A DNA stretch of 34,226 nucleotides from NCBI RefSeq assembly GCF_003992125.1, contig NZ_RQUY01000023.1, positions 1 through 34,226 on the forward strand. Direction: 5' to 3'. The position numbers and the translations under genes were made by a program. The DNA comes from Veillonella caviae (GTDB lineage Bacteria > Bacillota > Negativicutes > Veillonellales > Veillonellaceae). The notes below the pieces were generated by a model. That model made no database searches and was not told the origin of the DNA. It saw nothing but the letters and a program-made list of their open reading frames with translations. Below are positions 15,519 to 23,514 of the stretch, in pieces (within the stretch, counting starts at the first letter, position 1; each line of letters begins with the position of its first letter).

Positions 15519-16370
15519 ATGAATATACCTACACATACAGTGCCAAGAATTTTAACAATTCAAGATATGAGTTCTATCGGTCGTTGCTCTCTCACCGTTA
15601 TGCTTCCCATCATCAGTGCCTTACGGTGCCAAGCCGTGCCATTAGCAACAGCAGTCCTTAGCAATCATCTCGAATATCCACATTTTGAATTTGTCGACTT
15701 ATCCGATCATTTGCGAGATTTTATGGACTGTTGGGAGAAAAATGAAATTGATTTTCATGCTATTGTAAGTGGATTTTTAGCATCCCCAGAACAAATCCAC
15801 CTTGTGGAAGAAGCCATTAATCGTTTTGGTCAAGATAAAATGGTCATCGTCGACCCTGCTATGGCTGATGATGGGAGGCTATATTCTATTTACACCCCTG
15901 AAATGGTTGTAGCTATGCGCCATCTCGTGAGCCGTGCAGATATTGTGAAACCCAATTATACGGAAGCCTGTTTCCTATTAGACAAACCATTCTCTACCAA
16001 TACCATCACTACCGATGAATTACATCAAATGTGCTATGCTCTACATCAACTAGGTCCGCAAATGGTCATCATGACTAGTGTACCTGCTGCTACAGAAAAG
16101 GCTACTATCGCGATTTATAATGGTTTAACAGACACTCTCGATACATATTCATTACCACTTATCCCTGTGAAAGCAACTGGTACCGGTGATATATTTACCT
16201 CCGTTTTATCTGGCGCCATTATGCGTGGTTTGCCACCACAAAAAGCAGCACAATTGGCTATGAACTTTACTACAAAATCCATTCAAGCTACAGTAACTCA
16301 AATTCACTCCATGAAACATGGTATTGCCTTTGAACTAGTATTACCAGAACTACTTCAGTTAAAAATATAA
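15519..16370 (+). CDS. Pyridoxal/pyridoxamine kinase
   Basis: PfkB-superfamily kinase of the PdxK/PdxY type, 283 residues, which phosphorylates B6 vitamers with ATP. IQDMSSIGRCSLTVMLPII (14-32) and TAVLSNHLEYPHF resemble PdxY substrate-binding segments. VDPAMADDG and KPNYTEA follow, and the catalytic GTGDIF is at 221-226 with Asp224 as base. GGAGG lies 5 bases before the ATG. The gene stands alone on plus, divergent from opp. Pyridoxal and pyridoxamine kinases cannot be separated securely by eye; a role on another small alcohol such as hydroxymethylpyrimidine is less likely given the motifs. Confidence 0.87.
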   Translation: MNIPTHTVPRILTIQDMSSIGRCSLTVMLPIISALRCQAVPLATAVLSNHLEYPHFEFVDLSDHLRDFMDCWEKNEIDFHAIVSGFLASPEQIHLVEEAINRFGQDKMVIVDPAMADDGRLYSIYTPEMVVAMRHLVSRADIVKPNYTEACFLLDKPFSTNTITTDELHQMCYALHQLGPQMVIMTSVPAATEKATIAIYNGLTDTLDTYSLPLIPVKATGTGDIFTSVLSGAIMRGLPPQKAAQLAMNFTTKSIQATVTQIHSMKHGIAFELVLPELLQLKI

Positions 16371-16467
16371 AATAGTATTATGTACTATAAATCATTTTAA
16401 CCACCAACCAACATAATACGGTAATATATATTATTGAACATATGTAGTACCTCATAAGCTATGCAAA

Positions 16468-16496
16468 TTGTCCAATCCTATAGTTCATGATATACT
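16468..16496 (+). promoter_or_regulatory. Promoter of the DUF805 gene
   Basis: TTGTCC (16468-16473) and TATACT (16491-16496) are separated by 17 bases, and TGA precedes the -10 box as an extended element. It lies 45 bases before the start. The rest of the 171-base gap holds only a weak short hairpin after the kinase gene (16372-16388). Confidence 0.65.
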
Positions 16497-16541
16497 AAGT
16501 GTTATAAACATCGATATAATTCATTAGATAAAGGGGGCTTT

Positions 16542-17129
16542 ATGGATTTACTCTATCCTGTGCTACGAACGGTACTCATATGCTTAGTAGGATTTTGTAT
16601 AGCCTTTCAAGGACGCCGTATGGGCTATACGATTTTCAATCTATCAGGCCGCTTAAATAGACTACAATTTTTTATACTCTTTATAACGCTCATGATGCTC
16701 TATTATGCAGTAGATATCATAGAAGCACGACTATATGACTATATAATAAGTCTCCCCGCTTACTATGGAACACGCATTTTCATTGGACTATTACAAACCC
16801 TTTTATTTCCACTAAGCTGTGCCTTATTCGTCCGTCGTGTCCACGATATTGGATTTAATGGTTGGGCCGGACTACTATGGGCAGCCATTATAACTTTTAT
16901 CAATACCTATGTAGCTGTCACACCTATCAATTACTTCTTAGACCTCTTCGTGTGGTTAATTGGTTTCTTGTTCTGGATATTACCTGGACAACACGAACCT
17001 AATCAATATGGATATCCACCTTTTATGAATCGACCAAATGATATAGAAGATACAACGACACTAAAAACACTAACCCCAGAGGAACAAAAAGTACGTAAAA
17101 TCGTACGAAACCGACGTAAGAAAAAATAA
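16542..17129 (+). CDS. DUF805 inner-membrane protein
   Basis: Membrane protein of 195 residues with about five hydrophobic segments (roughly 5-22, 41-60, 78-97, 108-128, 130-147) and a charged cytoplasmic tail rich in Lys/Arg at the end. The DUF805 hallmarks are present: SGRLNRLQFF (35-44), RRVHDIGFNGWAGLL (98-112) and PGQHEPNQYG (148-157). GGGGG lies 6 bases before the ATG. The family function is not established. It has its own promoter and is followed by a strong terminator, so it is probably monocistronic. Confidence 0.85.
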   Translation: MDLLYPVLRTVLICLVGFCIAFQGRRMGYTIFNLSGRLNRLQFFILFITLMMLYYAVDIIEARLYDYIISLPAYYGTRIFIGLLQTLLFPLSCALFVRRVHDIGFNGWAGLLWAAIITFINTYVAVTPINYFLDLFVWLIGFLFWILPGQHEPNQYGYPPFMNRPNDIEDTTTLKTLTPEEQKVRKIVRNRRKKK

Positions 17130-17199
17130 CACACTTCGTTTTACCATACGAATACATATCTATTAATAAATAACGGGCTGTAACAAAACAGCACCTCAT

Positions 17200-17241
17200 A
17201 AAAATAGAGAGTAGTTAATCATTAGCTACTCTCTATTTTTT
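17200..17241. terminator. Bidirectional terminator between DUF805 and the unknown membrane gene
   Basis: A 15-bp perfect stem (17200-17214 with 17226-17240) with an 11-base loop has A-rich and T-rich ends, giving a T run on both strands. The T6 run on plus ends the DUF805 transcript. Confidence 0.85.
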
Positions 17242-17245
17242 ATGC

Positions 17246-17269
17246 AAAAAGGATCCCTAAGGATCCTTT
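17246..17269 (-). terminator. Terminator of the unknown membrane gene
   Basis: A 9-bp stem (AAAGGATCC at 17248-17256 with GGATCCTTT at 17261-17269), 4-base loop, is followed on minus by a T run. It lies 64 bases after the stop of the gene ending at 17333. With the neighbouring 17200 hairpin it gives a double stop for minus-strand transcription. Confidence 0.75.
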
Positions 17270-17332
17270 GGGACTCTTAATAGATTGAGATACGTAGAAT
17301 TTATCTAAACATGTTTCATTCTATAAACCTAA

Positions 17333-18502
17333 TCAATTTATTAAAAGCATTAATTCAATTAAAGTGCAACCAATATAGGCAATAATAAATTTTACCTTTT
17401 GCTTACGCGCTCGATCATCATCTGCTAATTTTAAACGATTCGCTAAGAATCGTTTATCACGAATTTGTAATAACAAATGCTTGATACGTACTTCCCGTTC
17501 AGAAGCGCTACATTCGTCACAATCACTATTTAAAGATGCCTGTTGCATGAAGATGCGTCGATGCAATTTACGTAATTGAATCTTGATATTATTATGTACA
17601 AATGCGCTTTGCCATTGTTTCCGAGAATCTACATACATATACACATATCGCGGAATATTCATAACTAAAAATGAAATAATAAATATCCCAAGAGATATTA
17701 AGAAATATGTAGAAAAAGAAAACTCTAACGTTTCAGTAGGCAAATAGTGATGCAATATAATAAATGTAATCCATACGCCAACAGGTAGTAGCAATACTGC
17801 AGCAATATCGATAGAACGAACCCAACTAGTTCTCGTTGGTACATCTGGCACCGCAAAGGTATCTACAGGATCATGGAAAGCATAATAATCAAGTTGTAAA
17901 ACAGATTGACTCGTCTTTGGATTGCCTAACAAAATGGGTCCTTCACTGCCTACGCGGCGTTCAGGGAAGGGAATAAATTTTTTAATCCTTGAATTTGGCA
18001 TTAAATCGAATTGAATAATTCCTTTTTTCTCAAATCGAACCGTAGACCCTTGATGTCCAATCGAAATGGGATTAAAAAATATTCCAAATAAGCTAAGGCA
18101 CCAGTTGCCTAATAGATGTAAAATAGAATTTAAAATAAACCCACCTGTATCTATATTATTTGTATCTAATTGTATGGCAAAGGACGATGAATAATCATCG
18201 AACCATACATCTTCTAAGGTAAATTCCACATTAATCACATTCCCCCATTTAGTTATAATGGATAGGAACACCTGATTATTGGGTTCAAATTCAAAAGTAA
18301 CCGAATAGAACAACCAATGATTTCGAAGAGCGGCTCGCAACATGCGATTCACCATGTCTTCTTCTATATATAATAAGCGATGATCAAATAACTCTCGCTC
18401 AAGAGGAGCCACAACAACTTGTGACTCCTCGTTTATAATAGAGGTACGGTCGTTTAATGCTTCATCCACCAAAGAACGTAATTTGGTGAAGATTCTTGTC
18501 AT
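17333..18502 (-). CDS. Unknown membrane protein, soluble N-domain plus three C-terminal spans
   Basis: I do not recognise this family. The 389 residues show no signal peptide. An N-terminal soluble region (about 1-225) is rich in alternating hydrophobic residues, like beta strands, and has an amphipathic or buried stretch at 121-144. Three membrane spans follow at about 231-251, 264-284 and 370-388. Between the last two lies a basic, helical cytoplasmic segment with Cys328 and Cys331 in DCDEC. Positive charges flanking the spans place the N-domain and the basic loop inside. The strand pattern at 45-170 recalls lipid-binding LmeA/YceB-type folds, a weak guess. GGAG precedes the ATG. It lies downstream of cydDC, behind a 13-bp inverted repeat. 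Confidence 0.75.
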   Translation of the reverse strand: MTRIFTKLRSLVDEALNDRTSIINEESQVVVAPLERELFDHRLLYIEEDMVNRMLRAALRNHWLFYSVTFEFEPNNQVFLSIITKWGNVINVEFTLEDVWFDDYSSSFAIQLDTNNIDTGGFILNSILHLLGNWCLSLFGIFFNPISIGHQGSTVRFEKKGIIQFDLMPNSRIKKFIPFPERRVGSEGPILLGNPKTSQSVLQLDYYAFHDPVDTFAVPDVPTRTSWVRSIDIAAVLLLPVGVWITFIILHHYLPTETLEFSFSTYFLISLGIFIISFLVMNIPRYVYMYVDSRKQWQSAFVHNNIKIQLRKLHRRIFMQQASLNSDCDECSASEREVRIKHLLLQIRDKRFLANRLKLADDDRARKQKVKFIIAYIGCTLIELMLLIN

Positions 18503-18525
18503 ACGAACTCCATTACTTACTTGTC

Positions 18526-18558
18526 ATATAAGTATATTTCTAAACAATATACTTATAT
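18526..18558. repeat. 13-bp inverted repeat upstream of the unknown membrane gene
   Basis: Perfect arms ATATAAGTATATT (18526-18538) and AATATACTTATAT (18546-18558) flank a 7-base centre. It lies between the cydDC stop and the next gene's start. It is entirely A/T-rich with one G-C pair per arm and no T run, so it looks like an operator or an mRNA end structure rather than a terminator. Confidence 0.55.
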
Positions 18559-18572
18559 CATATCATATTATC

Positions 18573-21500
18573 TTAAATTCCTGCCATAGATAAACGACAG
18601 TATTCATAAAAGGCACCTCGTTTGTTGATAAGTTCTGTAAAAGTTCCATCCTCTACAATAGTGCCATTATCCATAAATATAATGCGGTCCATCGATTCTA
18701 AACCTTCTAAGTGATGTGTAATATACAGCAATGTTTTATTTTTGCAAAACGCCATAATCTGATTATGCAGTTGTTTACGTAACACTTGATCAAGACCCTC
18801 TAGCGGTTCATCTAATAATACTAACGATGGATTCTTTAAGAATAGTCGTGCCAATGCTACCCGTTGTCGTTCTCCTCCACTGAGTCCAACGCCGCCATTC
18901 CCTACTATGGTAGCTAAACCTTGAGGTAATTTATGCACAACTCCCGTTAGACCAGCAGCATCTATAATACCTTGTAGTTCTGCGTTAGATGCATCCGGTT
19001 TAGCAAGTCGAATATTATCTTCTAACGATGCATGAAATATATATGTATGTTGTGTTATAGTACCTAATAATAGGCGCCAAGATTCTAGAGAAATATCTTT
19101 TAAATCAATATTCCCTATTTTGATGGTGCCGCTATAGTCATAAAGACGTTCAAGAATAGAAAATAAAGTAGTCTTGCCAGAGCCACTAGCACCAACAATA
19201 GCCACCTTTGCCCCCTTTTGTATGGTCATACTTAATCCATCATAAATAATTTGATTTGCTTCATAAGAAAATGTGACAGACTTAAATGTAATAGTTTCTA
19301 TATTTTCAACAATAAACTCCCCTATATGTGTAATTGGTGGCTTTGCTTCCTTAATAGCTAACAAACGATTCACTGCAAGGCTACTTTCATAACCATGGTG
19401 AACGGCTACTAACATGGGTTGTAGGGATTCAAACCAAGCCTGTATACCAATTGCGCAAACAGCAACCATCACACTAGTCCACGGTCCTGATAAGGTTTGA
19501 GCTGCCAGTATAGCAGCAATAATGACAACGAGTTGAACAATGGCTAAAAATAATGTATTTCCAACATTCATTCCCCTATCAATCCGCTGCACATGACGCT
19601 CCGCATCATGCATATAAGTATGTAGTCTATCTATAGTAGATTGAACTTGATTGTAACTAATAATATCTTCCATACTTTCAAGAACATCACTTAAATAGGA
19701 TTTCATCTGCCCTTGTGATTGGCTAATAGTAACCAAGGAGTGCCGATGATAACAATAAATACTATAAGGTAATATAACCCCCGCTATCATAGCCGCTGTC
19801 CATACCAATAGAGATAAATCCCTGTGTATCGTACCTACACCATAGGCTACTAAAATGGTTAATAGTAGTGCTGACAATGGTGGCATCAATGTGCGAAGGT
19901 AAAAAAACTGTAATACCTCAATATCTGCCATTATACGCCCAAGCATATCACCAGCACCCCACTTACGAAAAATAGCTGGTGCTAATGGTTCTAATTGGGT
20001 ATAAAACCATACTCGCAATCCATATAAACCTTGAAATGCCATTTGATGAGATGTATATCGTTCAAAATAACGACTTACCGCACGGCTAATGCCAAAGAAT
20101 CGAACGCCAACAATAGCAAGACTTAAATAAGTAATGCCAGGTTGTAATGCAGCTGACGCTAATAGCCAGGACGACACACTTAATAGTCCCACATTCATAC
20201 CTACTGTTATGAATGTAAAAAATAAAGCAAGCACTAGAGACCATTTAGCAGGACTTAATACCGATAGTAATAAGATCCATCCACGAAATCTATTTCGTTG
20301 TGACTCTACAGCTACACTTGCATCGATCTGTGTAGTCTTAGTACCACTATGATTTACTACTATATCAATTGCGTGAGTTCCCCTATCTATCTCATGCTTT
20401 GCAATATGAGTTTGGGATTGTATCGTATCTATATGATATTCATCATTATACTGAAGATTAAATTTCCCTATACCAGCCATCACTAATTGGTTGAAATAAC
20501 CATTTTGAGCCATTAATTCATCATAAGTGCCTGATTCAACGGATTGACCATGATGGAGCAAGATAATCTGTTTAGCCCAATGCATAGTTTGTAACCGGTG
20601 TCCAATGAGAATGACGATACGATTCTTCATCAATCTCTCTAAAGCTCTACCGATGGCAACTTCTGTTTTAATATCTAAATGAGCAGTTACTTCGTCTAGA
20701 ATTAATACTTGTGGTTGTTGTAAAAAGGCACGCGCCAATGCAATGCGTTGCAATTCACCACCACTAAGGCCGATTCCACCTTCACCGACTATAAAATCTA
20801 AACCCTTACGAGTTACTACATCTACTAACTCTGCGTCGTTAATAGCTTCCCATAGCTGTGCATCGGATATAGTGCGCCCAAAAGTAATGCAATCTCGTAA
20901 ACTCCCTTTCATAATATGAGGTTTTTGCGATACATATGCAATTTGATTGCGCCACCAGTCTAAGGAAAGATCATTTATGTCATAAGTATTAACCAAAATA
21001 GAGCCCTTTGGTGCCTGCAGAAATCCGCCTAATAAATGAGCGATTGTAGATTTTCCTGCACCACTTTCACCAACCAATAAAAGAGGCTCATTTCGTTTCA
21101 CTGTAAAAGAAATATTTCGTATACCATTCTCTGTACCATCATAAGTATAAGTAAGATTGTTGAAAGTAATCTCTTGCAAAGGTGCCGCAATATGTTGATT
21201 GCCACCTGTTGGCAATGAAGATGGTTTATTCATAAACGCATCAAATTTCTCTAGAGATGCTTTACCTGACATACCTGTATGAAAAGCGGATCCCAATTGT
21301 CTAAAAGGAGTATAAAACTCAGGTGCTAATAAAAGAATAAAAAAAGCTGGAAAAAAATCGATAGAACCATCAAGCAAAGTTAAGCCTAAATATACGGCAA
21401 CGATAGCCGTACTGATTGTGCTAACCAACTCCAACACCAAGGCAGAAATAAATGCCACACGCAACACGCGTAAAGTAGAGTCTTTAAACTCTTTAGATAA

Positions 21501-22163
21501 TCGACTGATAACTTGAATTTGTTCCACGCTACGACCAAATACCTTTAATGTCGTAATACCACGTAACACATCAAGAAAATGACCAGATAGAAAACTCATG
21601 CGTTCCCATTGCTCTTGATTCATCTTTTCAGCTTGTTTCCCAATGAGAATCATAAAAAATGGTATAAGAGGCACTGTTCCAAGTAAAATAAACCCTATAA
21701 TCGGCAAAGTGCCCATAATAGCAATGCCCATCACTAAAGGAATCATAATAGCATATATAATTTGAGGAATATATCTTGCTATATACGCATCTACTTGATC
21801 TAGACCTTCTGTGATCAGATGAATCGTATCTCCTTGAGTTTCCCCTTTTTGAATACCCCGTTTAAAAATATGTTGTAACGCTTCTTCCCGTAAACGTGCT
21901 TTCACAGAAACACCTAAAAGTTGGGCATTATGCTCTTGAAAGTACGCACATACTAAGCGTAATGCCACCATGATAAGGAGCACTAGAATATTCTGTAATT
22001 CAAATTCTAGTGTAGCATCAGCAAAAATAAAATGGTCTATAATTGTTGCAAAATACCACGCCTGACCTACAATACTAAGACTATTACCTATACTAGTAAA
22101 CAATAATAGGATTAGCCGATTTCGTTCACGACGCATTGCAGTAAGTGCTGTTTTTTGAATCAT
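18573..22163 (-). CDS. cydDC: Fused CydD-CydC thiol exporter ABC transporter
   Basis: Single polypeptide of 1196 residues joining the two halves of the CydDC exporter, which moves glutathione or cysteine outward and is needed for bd oxidase assembly. Half 1 is CydD-like, with GQAWYFATII early, Walker A GESGAGKS (365-372), LSGGE (466-470) and LILDEV Walker B. A polar linker runs about 572-627. Half 2 is CydC-like, with SRAVSRYFERYTSH in the membrane domain, Walker A GASGSGKT (991-998), LSGGE (1094-1098), LVLLDEP and ITHH. The ATG at 22163 is chosen for its AAAGGA site 6 bases upstream; an extension to 22217 has none. It follows cydAB on the same strand but after a terminator, with its own promoter region. 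Confidence 0.93.
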   Translation of the reverse strand: MIQKTALTAMRRERNRLILLLFTSIGNSLSIVGQAWYFATIIDHFIFADATLEFELQNILVLLIMVALRLVCAYFQEHNAQLLGVSVKARLREEALQHIFKRGIQKGETQGDTIHLITEGLDQVDAYIARYIPQIIYAIMIPLVMGIAIMGTLPIIGFILLGTVPLIPFFMILIGKQAEKMNQEQWERMSFLSGHFLDVLRGITTLKVFGRSVEQIQVISRLSKEFKDSTLRVLRVAFISALVLELVSTISTAIVAVYLGLTLLDGSIDFFPAFFILLLAPEFYTPFRQLGSAFHTGMSGKASLEKFDAFMNKPSSLPTGGNQHIAAPLQEITFNNLTYTYDGTENGIRNISFTVKRNEPLLLVGESGAGKSTIAHLLGGFLQAPKGSILVNTYDINDLSLDWWRNQIAYVSQKPHIMKGSLRDCITFGRTISDAQLWEAINDAELVDVVTRKGLDFIVGEGGIGLSGGELQRIALARAFLQQPQVLILDEVTAHLDIKTEVAIGRALERLMKNRIVILIGHRLQTMHWAKQIILLHHGQSVESGTYDELMAQNGYFNQLVMAGIGKFNLQYNDEYHIDTIQSQTHIAKHEIDRGTHAIDIVVNHSGTKTTQIDASVAVESQRNRFRGWILLLSVLSPAKWSLVLALFFTFITVGMNVGLLSVSSWLLASAALQPGITYLSLAIVGVRFFGISRAVSRYFERYTSHQMAFQGLYGLRVWFYTQLEPLAPAIFRKWGAGDMLGRIMADIEVLQFFYLRTLMPPLSALLLTILVAYGVGTIHRDLSLLVWTAAMIAGVILPYSIYCYHRHSLVTISQSQGQMKSYLSDVLESMEDIISYNQVQSTIDRLHTYMHDAERHVQRIDRGMNVGNTLFLAIVQLVVIIAAILAAQTLSGPWTSVMVAVCAIGIQAWFESLQPMLVAVHHGYESSLAVNRLLAIKEAKPPITHIGEFIVENIETITFKSVTFSYEANQIIYDGLSMTIQKGAKVAIVGASGSGKTTLFSILERLYDYSGTIKIGNIDLKDISLESWRLLLGTITQHTYIFHASLEDNIRLAKPDASNAELQGIIDAAGLTGVVHKLPQGLATIVGNGGVGLSGGERQRVALARLFLKNPSLVLLDEPLEGLDQVLRKQLHNQIMAFCKNKTLLYITHHLEGLESMDRIIFMDNGTIVEDGTFTELINKRGAFYEYCRLSMAGI

Positions 22164-22240
22164 AAGAATTCCTTTATAAAAAATGATACACCTATGCATA
22201 CAAATAAGAATACACAATATAACATCTATACATTGTATAA

Positions 22241-22283
22241 ATTGATAAATCTGTATAATGCTTACTAATCTAAATTTATCAAT
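22241..22283. repeat. 10-bp inverted repeat in the cydDC leader
   Basis: Arms ATTGATAAAT (22241-22250) and ATTTATCAAT (22274-22283) are separated by 23 bases. They lie after the predicted start of transcription, so they would form a hairpin in the cydDC 5' leader. The TTGAT/ATCAA ends resemble FNR half-sites, but the spacing is wrong for a normal FNR dimer. Confidence 0.45.
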
Positions 22284-22294
22284 ATACTATATTC

Positions 22295-22325
22295 ATCATA
22301 CCATAAAAAAGAGACTCTTTGTCAA
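22295..22325 (-). promoter_or_regulatory. Likely promoter of cydDC
   Basis: On minus, TTGACA (22325-22320) and TGG-TATGAT (-10 at 22300-22295) are separated by 19 bases. The extended -10 compensates for the long spacer. The -35 box lies inside one arm of the 22316-22367 inverted repeat. The leader is about 125 bases. Confidence 0.5.
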
Positions 22326-22367
22326 ATGCGTCCACTTTTACGATATCAATTCAACATTTGACAAAGA
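22316..22367. repeat. 13-bp inverted repeat over the cydDC -35 region
   Basis: Perfect arms TCTTTGTCAAATG (22316-22328) and CATTTGACAAAGA (22355-22367) with a 26-base centre. Each arm holds a palindrome-like TTTG(T/A)CAAA core. It may be a pair of operator sites on either side of a loop. A weak terminator reading on minus is possible, as a T run follows 5 bases after the stem. Confidence 0.55.
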
Positions 22368-22393
22368 ACCGAAAAAGAAGCGTACCGCTATAT

Positions 22394-22437
22394 AAAACCT
22401 CACTGAAAGCAGATATACATTATCTACATCAGTGAGG
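22394..22437 (-). terminator. Terminator of cydAB
   Basis: A 9-bp perfect stem (CCTCACTGA at 22398-22406 with TCAGTGAGG at 22429-22437) encloses a second imperfect pairing and is followed on minus by TTTT. It lies 58 bases after the cydB stop. Confidence 0.8.
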
Positions 22438-22494
22438 CTCTATAACGATACGCCTATGCTAGAAAAATTTCAATGCAACAATTCTAATATGCAA

Positions 22495-23514
22495 TTAATA
22501 ATGAAGGTCTTTTTCTGTTACACGATGGCGGAAAATCCAGTATACCCATATTTGGTAAGCCAATACGATTGGCACAAAAATGAGTGCTACTACAGTCATC
22601 AACGCCAATGTATAGTCAGAGGAAGCTGCATTGGTAATAGTCAAGCTCCACTCAGGGTTTAAAGAAGATACCATAATACGAGGGAATAAACCTGCAAAAT
22701 ATGCCGCAGTTACAGAGATTACAGATAAAGAGCTAAATACAAATCCCCATTTTGTGTTGCGTGTACGTGCAGCGCCCCAAGAGACAAGAAAGAATACGAT
22801 AGCTAATGCAAAACATACCATAGCTAATACAGAGTTAAATAGGTCTGTATATACATAGGTAGCTACAACTAATGCTAATGCACCAATAGCAGTTGGTACA
22901 CCTACTACCAAAGAAGCTGCACGGGAGCGTTCAGAAATAGCCCCTGCTGTTTTGATGCAAGAGAATAAGCCACCATGATAGGTGAAAAGCAAGATAAACG
23001 CAATACCACACAATACAGTATAAGGACTAAGAAGATCCCAGAATGTACCTACATAAGTCATAGTTTCATCGATTGGTGTACCTTGGATAAGATTACCTAC
23101 CGTAACGCCCCATAAAAGAGCTGGTACGATAGAACCGATAAAGATACAGTAGTCGAACACTTTACGCCATGTGCGATTAGGGCTTTTAGACCGAAATTCA
23201 AAAGCTACACCACGCATAATAAGTACTGCAAGCATCAAGAATAGTGCCAAATAGAAACCGCTAAATAAAGTAGCATATACATGTGGGAAGGACGCAAACA
23301 ATGCACCACCAGCAGTAATCATCCATACTTCATTACCATCCCATACAGGACCTAAGGCATTAATCATTTGCCGACGTTCCACATCGGTTTTGCCGATAAA
23401 CGGAAGCAAAATGCCGGTGCCATAGTCAAAGCCTTCCAATAAGAAAAAACCTGCAAAAAGTACGCAAAGCAAGATGAACCACACTACATTGAGGTTATTC
23501 ATAATTAGTTCCAT
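22495..23514 (-). CDS. cydB: Cytochrome bd ubiquinol/menaquinol oxidase subunit II
   Basis: Membrane subunit of 339 residues that pairs with CydA in the cytochrome bd oxidase. The start NNLNVVWFILLCVLFAGFFLLEGFDYGTGILLPF is the typical CydB opening, and GPVWDGNEVWMITAGGALFASFP is the conserved second segment. About eight or nine hydrophobic segments follow. The ATG at 23514 has AGGAGG 7 bases upstream and overlaps the end of cydA by 10 bases, so translation is coupled. No gene for a small CydX-type subunit was recognised next to it. Confidence 0.95.
   Translation of the reverse strand: MELIMNNLNVVWFILLCVLFAGFFLLEGFDYGTGILLPFIGKTDVERRQMINALGPVWDGNEVWMITAGGALFASFPHVYATLFSGFYLALFLMLAVLIMRGVAFEFRSKSPNRTWRKVFDYCIFIGSIVPALLWGVTVGNLIQGTPIDETMTYVGTFWDLLSPYTVLCGIAFILLFTYHGGLFSCIKTAGAISERSRAASLVVGVPTAIGALALVVATYVYTDLFNSVLAMVCFALAIVFFLVSWGAARTRNTKWGFVFSSLSVISVTAAYFAGLFPRIMVSSLNPEWSLTITNAASSDYTLALMTVVALIFVPIVLAYQIWVYWIFRHRVTEKDLHY

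Noticed and set aside
22241-22283. FNR site formed by TTGAT and ATCAA
   Set aside because: The half-sites are about 32 bases apart rather than 4, so a normal FNR dimer site is not formed.
22432-22662. Plus-strand open frame of 76 codons
   Set aside because: It is antisense to cydB and its terminator, with no ribosome binding site; it is a shadow of the real gene.
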